In this document: one piece after another, positions 7,531 to 15,900 of the stretch
Position numbering within the stretch: the first letter of the stretch is position 1
Layout: every line of letters begins with the position of its first letter
From: Lachnospiraceae bacterium UBA7188
GTDB taxonomy: Bacteria > Bacillota > Clostridia > Lachnospirales > Lachnospiraceae
DNA length: 28,449 nt
NCBI GenBank assembly: GCA_002490995.1
Contig: DKVC01000264.1
Span: 5,165-33,613, forward strand
Direction of reading: 5' to 3'
Notes under the pieces: model-generated
What the model was told of the DNA's origin: nothing
Seen by the model: the letters and a program-made list of their open reading frames with translations, nothing else
Database searches by the model: none
Program-made: the position numbers and the translations under genes

Positions 7531-7842
7531 GCCTGCCGTCCTTGTCCTCTTCTTACACTTTACAGGAAACAATTTCATTTTATAGCCTTTGAGGGGATAT
7601 GGCAAGACGAAAATTACAACCGGCAAAAAAGCTGATGTAAAGCCTTCTGTCCTGAGGTATGGCTGGATGATATTCTGAAACAAAATACCCTGTTTTCCTT
7701 TTCAGACGAATGAGCGCTTCTATAATGCAAATCAAGAAGACGGTATACAATGGAAGCGGAAGTGCAGGGTGCAGCTCGCCGGTTTTCCTGGCATTTCCAT
7801 AATGACAGAATAGGAGCGCATTTCCTGAAGCATACATAATAT
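7531..7842 (-). other. Gene-free stretch with possible ABC gene remnant
   Basis: These 312 nt lie between the HipA-like gene and the end of the ABC pseudogene. No intact gene is supported. In one minus-strand frame (about 7700-7740) the translation contains ICIIEALIRLKRK, resembling the ICIFMFCIAEALIRHRLW opening of the broken ABC exporter, and the DNA shares about 17 of 24 positions there. It may be the 5' stub of a second half-transporter, but the match is short. Confidence 0.25.
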
Positions 7843-9239
7843 TCACTGATAATTACAGGCCTGGGCCTCCCACATCTCCTTATAAATTCCGCACTTTGCC
7901 AGCAGTTCCTCATGACTGCCATCCCCCCACGATTCTCCCCTTCTCCATAACCAGAATACGGTCCGCCAGTCTGGCCGAACCAAACAGTGGATTTTCCGCA
8001 TCCGTTCCTTCCGGCAAAAGCGTAATGCCTCCCCCTCTCAATCCTGAACGACATGTCTTTCAGCACATCCGTTTCCGTATCCGGATACCTGAAACTGACT
8101 CCGCGGAATTCCAGCGACTCAAATGAAAGATTTTCCGTCAGTCCTGTAAAACTTTTCTCTTCTGCGTCTGTGTACACAGGCATGTCCATCACGGTCCCGA
8201 ACTCCTTTAATGCCTGCCCTCCTTTGGCCAGTTCCTTCACGATATCCGGAAACTGCCATGTAATAACCTGCGTCATGGACATGAATGCCGTCACCAGGGA
8301 AATAAAGATGCCGATTGATGTATCGCCCCGCACCACCGGCCCCAGCAATACCACTATAACGATTATGGAGATACCGATAGCGGCATATCCTCCTGCATTC
8401 GACCATAAAAACCACCAGAATCTCGCTTTTCTCTCTTTCGCTCTCGCTTTCCGGCTCTCCTCCAGAAACCTGTTATTTATTTCCCCGGCATAGCGAAACA
8501 GCATCCGTTCATTGGCCATGGCACGGTTTCCCATAATCTCTTCATAATAAGAAGCCCTTCTCCTGTGAAAGGTCACTTCCGCGTGGGCTTCATACTGCTT
8601 CTTTCCGCCTTTTACCGCAAACCGGCCGAATAAAGCCAGCATTCCGGCAACGATGAGAGAGATCCAAACCGGAGCATATGCCATCAAAACGGCAAACAGA
8701 CTGATGTTCGTGGCAATCAATCCCCATAATTCCAGATTTTTTTCAAGAATCCCTGAAAGAACCGCTTCCGGTTCGGCCGCCACACGGGACAAAAGATCCT
8801 GCACTTTATCATTCTCTATATAGGAATACGGCAGACATGCTATCTTCTCTGTCATGGATTTCTCAATAACCGGATAGACACGCCCCCTTTGTATGACACG
8901 GAAGAAGGAATACAGATTATTTCCGAGCGCCTGCAAAAACGAAATGGCAACCAGCATGGACGCGCTGAAAACTGCCGGCTGCCATCCCATGGCTTTGACT
9001 GCCAGCGCCCTGTCCACAAACTGTGCGCCCACTATAACGGACAGAAACGGCAGCATTGCAGCAGCTCCTTTTAATAAAAACATTGCCAATGTCACAATCG
9101 GTGCATGCCGGACATAAACGGCAATGATCTTCCACAGGCTGAATTTATACTTGCACCCCAAAGCATTTGCCGCCCATAATCTATGCCGGATGAGCGCCTC
9201 AGCTATGCAGAACATGAAAATACAAATGATTACGCCCAC
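7843..9239 (-). pseudogene. ABC exporter half-transporter, NBD deleted
   Basis: The six-helix ABC_membrane region and the start of the nucleotide-binding domain (FRGVSFRYPDTETDVLKDMS then Walker A GRNGCGKST) are intact. Directly after Walker A the sequence jumps to the end of an NBD in another frame (SARLADRILVMEKGRI), so the Q-loop, ABC signature, Walker B, D-loop and H-loop are missing; relative to the family this is a deletion of roughly 450 bp. A second lesion is an extra G in a six-G run near 7925, after which the true C-terminus (DGSHEELLAKCGIYKEMWEA) reads in a third frame to TGA at 7843-7845. A GTG at 9239 with AGAGG 7 nt upstream is the likely original start, 13 nt after the XRE stop, suggesting a former regulator-transporter operon. 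Confidence 0.85.
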
Positions 9240-9252
9240 AAGTATACCTCTG

Positions 9253-10177
9253 CTATCCAATTTCTGCCCCCCTGCGGAGCATCTCCTCCGCCCCGCAGCC
9301 GAAAAAGCAAGTCCAGGAATCTTTAAATTCCCTGAATTCCGCTGCACAGTTCAAAACGGCAAACAGCATGGCCAGCTTCCTGCTTTCTGTCAGGTCATAT
9401 ATCGTAATCTGGCGTCCGTCCACATCCACTGTCTCTGTCCGGAAGAGTCCGCTCTCCTTCAGTTTCTCTCCCAACAGGGCTTCATCCTGTATCCCGCATC
9501 GTCTGCACAGGGAACTCAACGTAAAATGGATTATGCAGCTCCTACAGATTTCGGCCAGAGCCGTCCGGAATTCCCTGTCCCCCAGCAGAGCGAAGACTGC
9601 CTCCAGCTCATCCTTTTCCAGAAGGCTGTGCCATCCCTCTTCCGGGCGCTTCATAAGCAATGCACCCAGTTTTTCCCGATAATATATACTCCCGATCAGA
9701 AACATTTGCCAACGAAAATGTATAACGAAAGACCGCCAGCCGTATTTTTGCCATAAGCAATATGGTAAATTCTGGCGGTCTTGAGTATACCATGCCGTGG
9801 GGACACAGGACAGTGGTTCTGTGATCATCGTTTTCCTTCAGGTCTTTCCTGTACTCGGCTATATACCGGCGGAATGTCTCCGGGGGCTGCGGGTCGTAGG
9901 CGCAGGCACCTACCTCCTGAAGCACCGCCTCGCAGCAGTTGCCAAGCACCTTCCGGGGATCCCCCCTTTTCTCCCCGCCTCCCCTGCCGAACAAATCGTC
10001 AATCCGGCATGCGAAGAAATCCGCAAGCACCGGGAGCAGGCTGATGTCCGGCATGTTGATATTGTTCTCCCACTTGGAGACGGACTGGGCGGACACCCCG
10101 ATGAGGTCCGCCATGGCCTCTTGTGTCAGGTTTCTTTTCTTCCGCAGGGCGGCAATGTTTTCTCCTATTGTACTCAT
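9253..10177 (-). pseudogene. XRE-family regulator split by palindromic element
   Basis: The 5' part has an excellent start (AGGAGG 5 nt before ATG 10177) and an HTH_3 domain at residues 1-65 (GENIAALRKKRNLTQEAMAD, SAQSVSKWENNINMPD). The frame then enters the 70-nt palindrome at 9721-9790. After it, the reading frame changes and the C-terminal domain resumes (LGALLMKRPEEGWHSLLEKD through the end at 9253). The frame switch needs an insertion of 1 modulo 3; 70 nt fits, and removing 9721-9790 joins CPHGM directly to HFRWQMFLIG in one frame. The original would be about 284 aa. An N-terminal HTH fragment of roughly 190 aa could still be made. It lies immediately upstream of the ABC pseudogene and probably once controlled it. 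Confidence 0.8.
9721..9790. repeat. REP-like palindromic pair inside the XRE gene
   Basis: Two repeat units face each other: TATAACGAAAGACCGCCAG at 9721-9739 and, inverted, CTGGCGGTCTTGAGTATA at 9772-9789 (full unit 9766-9790). The perfect core is GACCGCCAG/CTGGCGGTC with a loop of 32 nt, and TATA lies at both outer ends. It interrupts the XRE reading frame, which is direct evidence that this element class inserts, or has been inserted, into genes. Confidence 0.8.
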
Positions 10178-10196
10178 GTGTACCTCCTGTTCTGCT

Positions 10197-10218
10197 GTAC
10201 TCAAAACCGCCAGAATTT
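10197..10218 (-). repeat. Dispersed short repeat unit, copy d
   Basis: On the minus strand AAATTCTGGCGGTTTTGAG continues into TAC. It lies in the 5' untranslated region of the XRE pseudogene, about 20 nt upstream of its start codon. A clean inverted partner is not seen; a degenerate ACGGCAG follows 20 nt away. Confidence 0.6.
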
Positions 10219-10258
10219 CAAATGCAATGCAAAACGGCAGTTGAATCTGTTCATGAGT

Positions 10259-10264
10259 ATCATA
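10259..10264 (-). promoter_or_regulatory. Candidate extended -10 for the XRE gene
   Basis: Minus-strand TGT-TATGAT (-10 at 10259-10264) would start transcription near 10252, about 75 nt before the XRE start codon. The -35 region (TGGATA at 17 bp) is poor. The extended TGn motif is the main support. Confidence 0.35.
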
Positions 10265-10376
10265 ACAGAATCTGCCCGTATTATCCATATACTGTCAGGC
10301 GGGGAATCCGCGCAGTTGGAATGTTTCTGTTGGTATGCTAGGTTGGTTTGCAATTCCGAAATTCCGAAAATTCCCC

Positions 10377-10405
10377 TTGCAATTCCGGTCTTATTATGTT
10401 ATTCT
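10377..10405 (+). promoter_or_regulatory. Conserved promoter of Rpn gene, copy 1
   Basis: TTGCAA (10377-10382) and TATTCT (10400-10405) are spaced 17 bp, with TGT before the -10 giving an extended -10. The same spacing and TGT are kept in copy 2 (27488-27516), where the -10 is TACTCT. The leader to the start codon would be about 170 nt. Confidence 0.5.
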
Positions 10406-10535
10406 AACCATAGGCAACGAATTCAAATCCAACGGTTTTTTCTTCATGACTTCTATTGTGTCGAACTTCTTGCTGGGCGGGAGCCTGTATCCCACGTAAT
10501 TGAAACTTATAAACCAATGCAGGAAGGGAGAATTT

Positions 10536-10575
10536 CCTTTCCTACAGCGACATTTCTGCATCCGGGAAAGGAAAG
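10536..10575 (+). promoter_or_regulatory. RBS-sequestering hairpin of Rpn gene, copy 1
   Basis: CTTTCCT (10537-10543) is perfectly complementary to AGGAAAG (10569-10575), which contains the probable Shine-Dalgarno for the ATG at 10584. The equivalent pair is kept, with 8 bp, in copy 2 although the loop sequence differs. Occluding the ribosome site is a known way for transposase genes to limit translation from read-through transcripts; its use here is inference. Confidence 0.4.
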
Positions 10576-10583
10576 ATAAACGT

Positions 10584-11582
10584 ATGAAAGAGAACGAAAA
10601 CCAAAAAGGGGAAAAACAAAACGTTGTGGTCAGGGAAGAGACTCATCAGGATGTCCATCCGATCGCTTACCAAAACAAGGATATCACCAGCAAGGTACTT
10701 GCCGAAGCCTTCAAAGGAAAAAGCTTCCGGGTATATGGGCTGGATCTGCCTGAAATCAGGGTCGTCCTGCCCACCAATATACCGGCTGTCAGGGTAAACG
10801 AACTGCGCCTGGACAATTTGTTTGAACTTGCGGACGGCACCGCCGCTATAGTAGACTACGAAAGCGATTATAAAAAAGAGGATAAAATCAAATATCTGAA
10901 TTACCTGACCGGGATCGCCAACCGATACCTTGATGAGAAAAGGGACTGCCCACGGCTGCGCATGATTGTCATATATACAGGAGATATCAAGAGAAAACAG
11001 GTATCTCCCGAGTATGATATCGGTGCCGTCAAAGTAACACTGGAACCGGCTTTCCTGTCGGAGCTTGATTCTGACAGAATTTTCCGACAATTGAAACACA
11101 AAGTGGAAAAGAAAGAACTGCTGGAGGATGAGGATCTGATGAAATTGATCATCATGCCCCTTTCCTACCGGAAAAAGGACGAGAAAGAAGAGAAAATCCG
11201 TGAAACCGTAAAACTGGCGACGCAAATCCAGGATCGAAGCCAGCAGCTTTTTACACTGGCGGGAATACTGGCCTTCACGGATAAGCTGATTGATGAGGAA
11301 ACCGCTAATAAAATAAGGAGGACGATTGAGATGACTAAAGTTGCAAGAATATTTGAAGAGGAGAAATTACAGGCACTTGCTGAAGCAGCGAAAGAAAAAG
11401 AGCTGGCTCTCGCTAAGGCGGAGGAAGATAAAAACCTGGCTTTCACTAAGGAAAAAAAGGAATCTGTGTTCAAAATGCTCAAGAAGAACTACCCTTCTGA
11501 AGAAATTGCTTCTATCATTTCAGGCTTTACTGTGGATGAGATTGACACAATGCGCAGGGAAATAAGCGCCCAGCAGGTATAG
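10584..11582 (+). CDS. Rpn/PD-(D/E)XK nuclease transposase-like protein
   Basis: The product is 332 aa. The N-terminal half resembles the PD-(D/E)XK nuclease family annotated as transposase-like: LRLDNLFELADGTAAIVDYE with likely catalytic D77, D91 and E93, followed by YLNYLTGIANRYL and a MIVIYTGDI strand. The C-terminal third is a charged, alanine-rich coiled coil (about 255-300) ending in a short helical module (NYPSEEIASIISGFTVDEI) usual for this family. Rpn proteins in E. coli promote RecA-independent recombination and cut DNA. The ATG at 10584 is chosen because the AGGAAAG site and the homologous copy at 27715 both start here; an ATG at 10500 lies in the conserved leader. A near-identical copy is 17.1 kb away. 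Confidence 0.8.
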   Translation: MKENENQKGEKQNVVVREETHQDVHPIAYQNKDITSKVLAEAFKGKSFRVYGLDLPEIRVVLPTNIPAVRVNELRLDNLFELADGTAAIVDYESDYKKEDKIKYLNYLTGIANRYLDEKRDCPRLRMIVIYTGDIKRKQVSPEYDIGAVKVTLEPAFLSELDSDRIFRQLKHKVEKKELLEDEDLMKLIIMPLSYRKKDEKEEKIRETVKLATQIQDRSQQLFTLAGILAFTDKLIDEETANKIRRTIEMTKVARIFEEEKLQALAEAAKEKELALAKAEEDKNLAFTKEKKESVFKMLKKNYPSEEIASIISGFTVDEIDTMRREISAQQV

Positions 11583-11598
11583 GAAAAAACGTCTGCCC

Positions 11599-11622
11599 TA
11601 TACGCGGGACCGCCAGGATTCA
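11599..11622 (-). repeat. Dispersed short repeat unit, copy e
   Basis: On the minus strand this diverged copy reads GAATCCTGGCGGTCCCGCG followed by TATA. It lies in the gap between the two Rpn-family genes, 17 nt after the stop of the first. No inverted partner is evident nearby. Confidence 0.5.
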
Positions 11623-11716
11623 CCAAACTTTTTATGGCGAAATTACGACTGACAGGGAAAGTGGGATGTAAAAATATAGAAGGGAAAGGGAAGGGTTGGT
11701 TTTTTCTGAATAAAAG

Positions 11717-11745
11717 TTTACAGTATTTCTCCCATATGTTACAAT
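11717..11745 (+). promoter_or_regulatory. Promoter of the second Rpn-family gene
   Basis: TTTACA (11717-11722) and TACAAT (11740-11745) are spaced by 17 bp with TGT before the -10 (extended -10). Transcription would begin near 11752, about 58 nt before the ATG at 11810. Confidence 0.6.
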
Positions 11746-11809
11746 CTAAGTATAAGTGAGTATAATTTCCGTACAAAAGAACAATATAACAAATCAAGGA
11801 GAGTTTTGC

Positions 11810-12661
11810 ATGCCCAACGGAAATACGATACAACGGAAGCACAAGGATACAGTATTCCATGACCTGTTTTCAGACAAGCGGAACGCTTTATCCCTGTATA
11901 ATGCTCTGAACGGCACAGATTATGAGGATGCCGACAGTCTGGAGATTGTCACACTTTCTGATGCGATCTACATACATGGAAAAAATGATGTATCTGTGTT
12001 ATTCCAGAATCAGCTGACATTGTGGGAGCATCAGAGTACTTTGAACTATAACATGCCACTGAGGGGACTGATTTATTACGCCCATAACATTGACGGAATC
12101 CTGAAATCCAAAGGTGTAAAGCTGTATGGGAAGAAACTGGTAAAGATTCCCGCCCCTGATTATTATGTACTTTACAATGGACGTGAAGACGCGCCGGACA
12201 GGCAGGAACTGAAGCTTTCGGATGCTTTTCTGGTGCCGAAGGAGGGATACGAATGGACAGCGCATATGCTGAATCTCAACGGCGCGGGCAACCAGAAACT
12301 GTTAAAACAATGCCCGGCTTTGCAGGGATATGTGACGCTGATAGTGTATGTCCGTGAGTATCAGAAATCAGGATACAGTTTGTCCGAAGCCATGGACAAT
12401 GCAGTCAGCAGGTGTATAGAAGAAGGGGTTCTCAAAGAGTACCTCCTGAAAAAGAAGTCGGAGGTGAAGCTTATGTTGCTTACAGAATTTGATGAAGAGG
12501 CGTTTGCAGAGGCGATGAAAGAGGAAGGAAGAACAGAAGGTGAAGAGCGCGTGAATCAGCTTTACACCAGATTGGTTAAAGAAAAAAGAACCAAAGATCT
12601 GGAACGGGCTATACAGGATAAAGAATTCCGCAGTATACTGTATCAGAGATATGGCCTGTGA
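11810..12661 (+). CDS. Rpn-family recombination-promoting nuclease
   Basis: The product is 283 aa from the ATG at 11810, which has AAGGAG about 9 nt upstream; an in-frame ATG at 11756 overlaps the promoter. It opens with KHKDTVFHDLFSDKRNALSL and has the Rpn/PDDEXK core: D60 in KNDVSVLF, then E73 and Q75 in LTLWEHQSTLNYNMPLRG. The C-terminus is the charged EEGRTEGEERVNQLYTRLVK helix typical of the family. It differs clearly from the Rpn gene at 10584, so the two are separate lineages. Family members are variously called transposase-like or recombination-promoting nucleases; activity on specific DNA sites is not established. It sits between copies c and e of the dispersed repeat. Confidence 0.85.
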   Translation: MPNGNTIQRKHKDTVFHDLFSDKRNALSLYNALNGTDYEDADSLEIVTLSDAIYIHGKNDVSVLFQNQLTLWEHQSTLNYNMPLRGLIYYAHNIDGILKSKGVKLYGKKLVKIPAPDYYVLYNGREDAPDRQELKLSDAFLVPKEGYEWTAHMLNLNGAGNQKLLKQCPALQGYVTLIVYVREYQKSGYSLSEAMDNAVSRCIEEGVLKEYLLKKKSEVKLMLLTEFDEEAFAEAMKEEGRTEGEERVNQLYTRLVKEKRTKDLERAIQDKEFRSILYQRYGL

Positions 12662-12734
12662 CAGCATTTATGGATTTCCCTGACTTTAATTTTTACATGG
12701 AAACCAGCCAGGTACTTTCCCTGAGGCATCAATG

Positions 12735-12821
12735 TAAATCCTGGCGGTCTGCAGTATATATACCGCATATCGGTCAGCGGTAAACTTTCTTTATACTTAT
12801 ACTCAAAACCGCCAGAATTTA
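12735..12821. repeat. REP-like repeat pair c, TATA ends inward
   Basis: Two units occur in inverted order: AATCCTGGCGGTCTGCAG with TATA (12735-12759) and the complement, TATACTCAAAACCGCCAG then AATTTA (12798-12821). The spacer of about 38 nt is AT-rich. Unlike the pair at 9721-9790, the TATA ends point inward, so the same unit occurs in both head-to-head and tail-to-tail arrangements. Together with the 110-bp element, it accounts for most of the gene-free interval 12662-12991; I see nothing else there. Confidence 0.7.
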
Positions 12822-12884
12822 TACTCGCGTTCAACAACATATGACACCAGCAGTGCTTCTATTGCCAAAAATCAATGCTCTCAT

Positions 12885-12994
12885 TTCCTTAGTAACTGTC
12901 AGAAAATAACTGCTACAACTTCTTTAGAAAAAAGCCAGGAAACATAAGGAAAACGGCTTTCAACTCGTAGCAGTTATTTGTAGACAATTCCTTA
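12885..12994 (-). repeat. 110-bp palindromic element, copy X
   Basis: Copy X matches copy Y at 18386-18495, in opposite orientation and with the same 110-bp length. Each copy has terminal inverted repeats of about 27 bp (shared core AAATAACTGCTAC/GTAGCAGTTATTT in X), an inner AAAGCC/GGCTTT pair, and TAAGGAA at both ends. Here the element overlaps the TAA stop codon of the large repeat protein. It has no coding capacity, which fits a MITE-like or REP-like element. Confidence 0.8.
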
Positions 12995-15900
12995 CTCCCT
13001 CTCGACAGCCTCCGTACGGTAAATGAATTTCACCTTACCGTCCATGCTGTCATCGATACCGGCGAAGGATTTGTAATTCTTCGAAACTTCGGATATTTTG
13101 CGCAGCCTGTTGAAAAGTCCGTCCAGGTCGCCGTCCACGGCATCCACCAGCTTCTGAATGCCTTCCTCATTGAACTGCGTCAAACCGTCGGAGAGCTCCA
13201 GTGCGCCGTCCCGAAGCTGCGTAATGCCGTCCGTGAGCGCAGGGGCGCTTTTCTTCATGGTCAGGATTCCGTCATACAGCTGGGCGGAGCCGCCGTACAG
13301 TTTGCCGGATCCGTTCTTCAGCTCGCCGATTCCTGCGGATAAGGTACCTGCGCCGGAAGCCGCTTCCGCCACACCTGCCGTGTAAGCCTGAAGCCCCAGG
13401 TAGAATACATTGTAATTATCCAAGGAAGCTTTCAGCGCAATGACGGATTTGGCGCCTTCCGACGCGGCTGCAAGCTTGCTTTGTACCTCCTCGCCTGCCA
13501 TATTTTCCGTGATCGCCTTCTGTACCTGCAGCTCGGTGTTGGCGGCGACGGTTTCCTTTAAGGCATCGCTGCCCATCTGCGCGTCAATGTTGGACTGAAT
13601 GGTGGCTTTTATCTCATCCGTTGCCATCTGCTCTTCCACTTTGGCGGGTACAATGGTCTCCATCTGTTCGTCTGTATTGGACTGGACAGTGGCTTTTATC
13701 TCGTCCGTTGCCATCTGTTCTTCCACCTTGGCAGGTACGATTTTCTGCATCTGTTCTTCTACATTGGAAGTAATCTGGGCTTTTACGGCGTCGGTCGCCA
13801 TCTGCTCTTCCACCTTGGCATCTACCACTGATTTTACATTAGCGTCAATCTGGGCTTTTACGGCATCACTTGACATCTGGGCTTCTGTTGCCGTATTGAT
13901 CTGCCCTTTCACGGCTTCGCCGGACATCTGTGCCTCTATCTGGGCATCCACCTGCTTTTGTACGGCTCCGTCAGACATCTGAGCTTCCACGGCGGCATTT
14001 AACTGTTTCTGTACCTCATCTTCAATCCGGGCTTTTACAGCTTCGGAAGCCTTCTGCCCCTCAATGGCAGCCTGGACAGCCGACTGTGTCTGCGCATCAA
14101 CTTTTCCGGCGCCAACGGCAGCTTCATAGGCGGCGGCATCCATGCCCGTTGCGCTTTTAATTACCTGCGCGGTTACCTGGCTGTAAACAGCAGCAGTTAC
14201 TTCTTCCCTTATCTTCGCCCCGGCTGCTTCTTCCACCTGCTTTGCCACCTGCTCTTTTACGGCAGCATTAACCTGTCTGGTCACTTCCGTTTTCACTGCT
14301 TCCCTGACCTGCCGTTCCACTTCCGCTCTCACTGCCGCCGTCACCTGTTTCGTGATTTCCTCTTTTCCGGCAGCTTCCACTTTCTCCATGACTGCAGCCC
14401 GTACCGCCGCTGTCACCTGTTCCGTTACCTGGGGTTCGGCGGCTTCTGTCACTTTCGCCGTCACCTGCTGCCTGACCGCCTCTGTCACGGCTGCGGTTAC
14501 CTGCTCCCTGGCGGCTTCCTCCACCTTTGCCGTCACCTGTTCCCGCACGGCGGCGTCAACCTTGGAAGCCACTTCTCCCTTGACCACATCCGTGACCTGG
14601 GATTCGATATAAGAGCGCTTCTCCTCCACGGCATTGGTAACCTGTGTCAACGCCTGCTGGTACACGGCGTCCTCATCCAGGGATGCAATGGTATTGTTCA
14701 GCACTTCCGCGTAATTTTCTACCGTCATCTCCGGAACGTCCAGCCCAGCCGCCACCAGCTGTGTGCGGGCAGTGGAAAGCAGTGTGTCGAAAACCTGCCT
14801 GGCCCCGCCGTTGAGCTCCGCGTTTTTGGAGGAAAGGGTATTCAGCCCCTCCTGAAGCTTTGCGGCTCCGTCCGCAACCTGTGATACGCCGCTGTCCAGG
14901 GTACCCACGCCGTTTTTCAGTTCTTCCGCGCCGGAGGCAAGCTTATCGATTCCTTCTATCAGCTCGCCTGACTTCTCCAGCAGCGTGCAGATTCCGTCAT
15001 AGAGCTGGTTGGAACCGTCCATCAGCTGCTCCATGGCATCGGTCATCTCATCCATGGAACCCCTGAGATCCTCCAGGTCATCCTTATCCTCCAGGTCAAT
15101 CTCGCTGAAAACATCATTGGAGGCGATGGTTGCCGTCATTCCCATCTCGAAGTCCTTCACATCCGCAGTGATTTCCACATAATCAGGAACCTCCAGCTTC
15201 TCCGCGTCGATGTCCAGATTTTCCTGAAGCCCGGGGAAAGCAAGCCCCGCCACCACGGTGCGGCTGCCGTCGTTCAGCAGTCTACCATTGGTAACCTCCA
15301 CATTGGTGAATATCTCATCATCGAGAATCATGCCTGTCATCATGGCGAAAGGGATATACATTTTCGTAGGTACACCGTCTAATTCCACGGTTTCATAGAG
15401 GTTATTCGTGTAATCGAAACGGATTTTTACCTTTCCGCTTTTTCCGGCAAGCTCCTCGGGGGTTATGTTTTTGCCATCCAGTGTGTAGCTGACGGAAAGC
15501 GTGACCGGCAGTTCTTTGTCGATATTTCCCTGGTAATAGATATCATTCCCCTGGGCATCCCATACCTTGACATCGCCGGTTTCATCCGTATAGTGCAAAT
15601 CGTCCCTGACATTCTCAATATCTGTCAGCTCTGAAATATCGTTAATTGTGCTGTCACCCGCCGCATTCTTCAGCCAGTCGCTGACGATGATTTTCTGCAC
15701 GGAGCCGTCGGCGCCTGCCAGAATGTAGACGGTTTCATCCTTTGCTGCTTTTGTCTCTTCCCCTCCGGAAGACTTTTCCCCTGCGGTGCTCTCTGCCGCA
15801 TTGGACGCCTTTCCCGTGGTTTTTGTTGTTTTATTGGAGGTTGTGTTGGCTGCAAGGAGCATGTTTACCGGAGCCCCCGCTTTTCTGACGACTCCCATTC

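Larger units (their letters stand above)
10350..11306 (+). repeat. Long direct repeat, copy 1 (Rpn leader and gene)
   Basis: This interval matches 27462-28449 in the same orientation over its whole length. The match covers a leader of about 230 nt and the first 240 codons of the Rpn gene, and is limited on the right only by the window end. Differences are mostly single substitutions; copy 2 has 19 extra leader nucleotides and 4 extra codons near the N-terminus. The start-codon spacing is 17,131 bp. Both copies begin with iterated AATTCCGAAA-like runs. Confidence 0.9.

Noticed and set aside
6391..7683. Longer 430-aa form of the HipA-like kinase
   Set aside because: The added N-terminus is hydrophobic and unlike the family, and the upstream ATGs lack a good ribosome site compared with 7530.
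10500..10583. Upstream ATG extension of the first Rpn gene
   Set aside because: The second copy has no matching start there, and the stretch is the conserved leader containing the RBS hairpin.
13596..13856. Regular repeat array that might suggest CRISPR
   Set aside because: The 87-bp units are in frame inside a long coding region, with no unique spacers and no cas genes.
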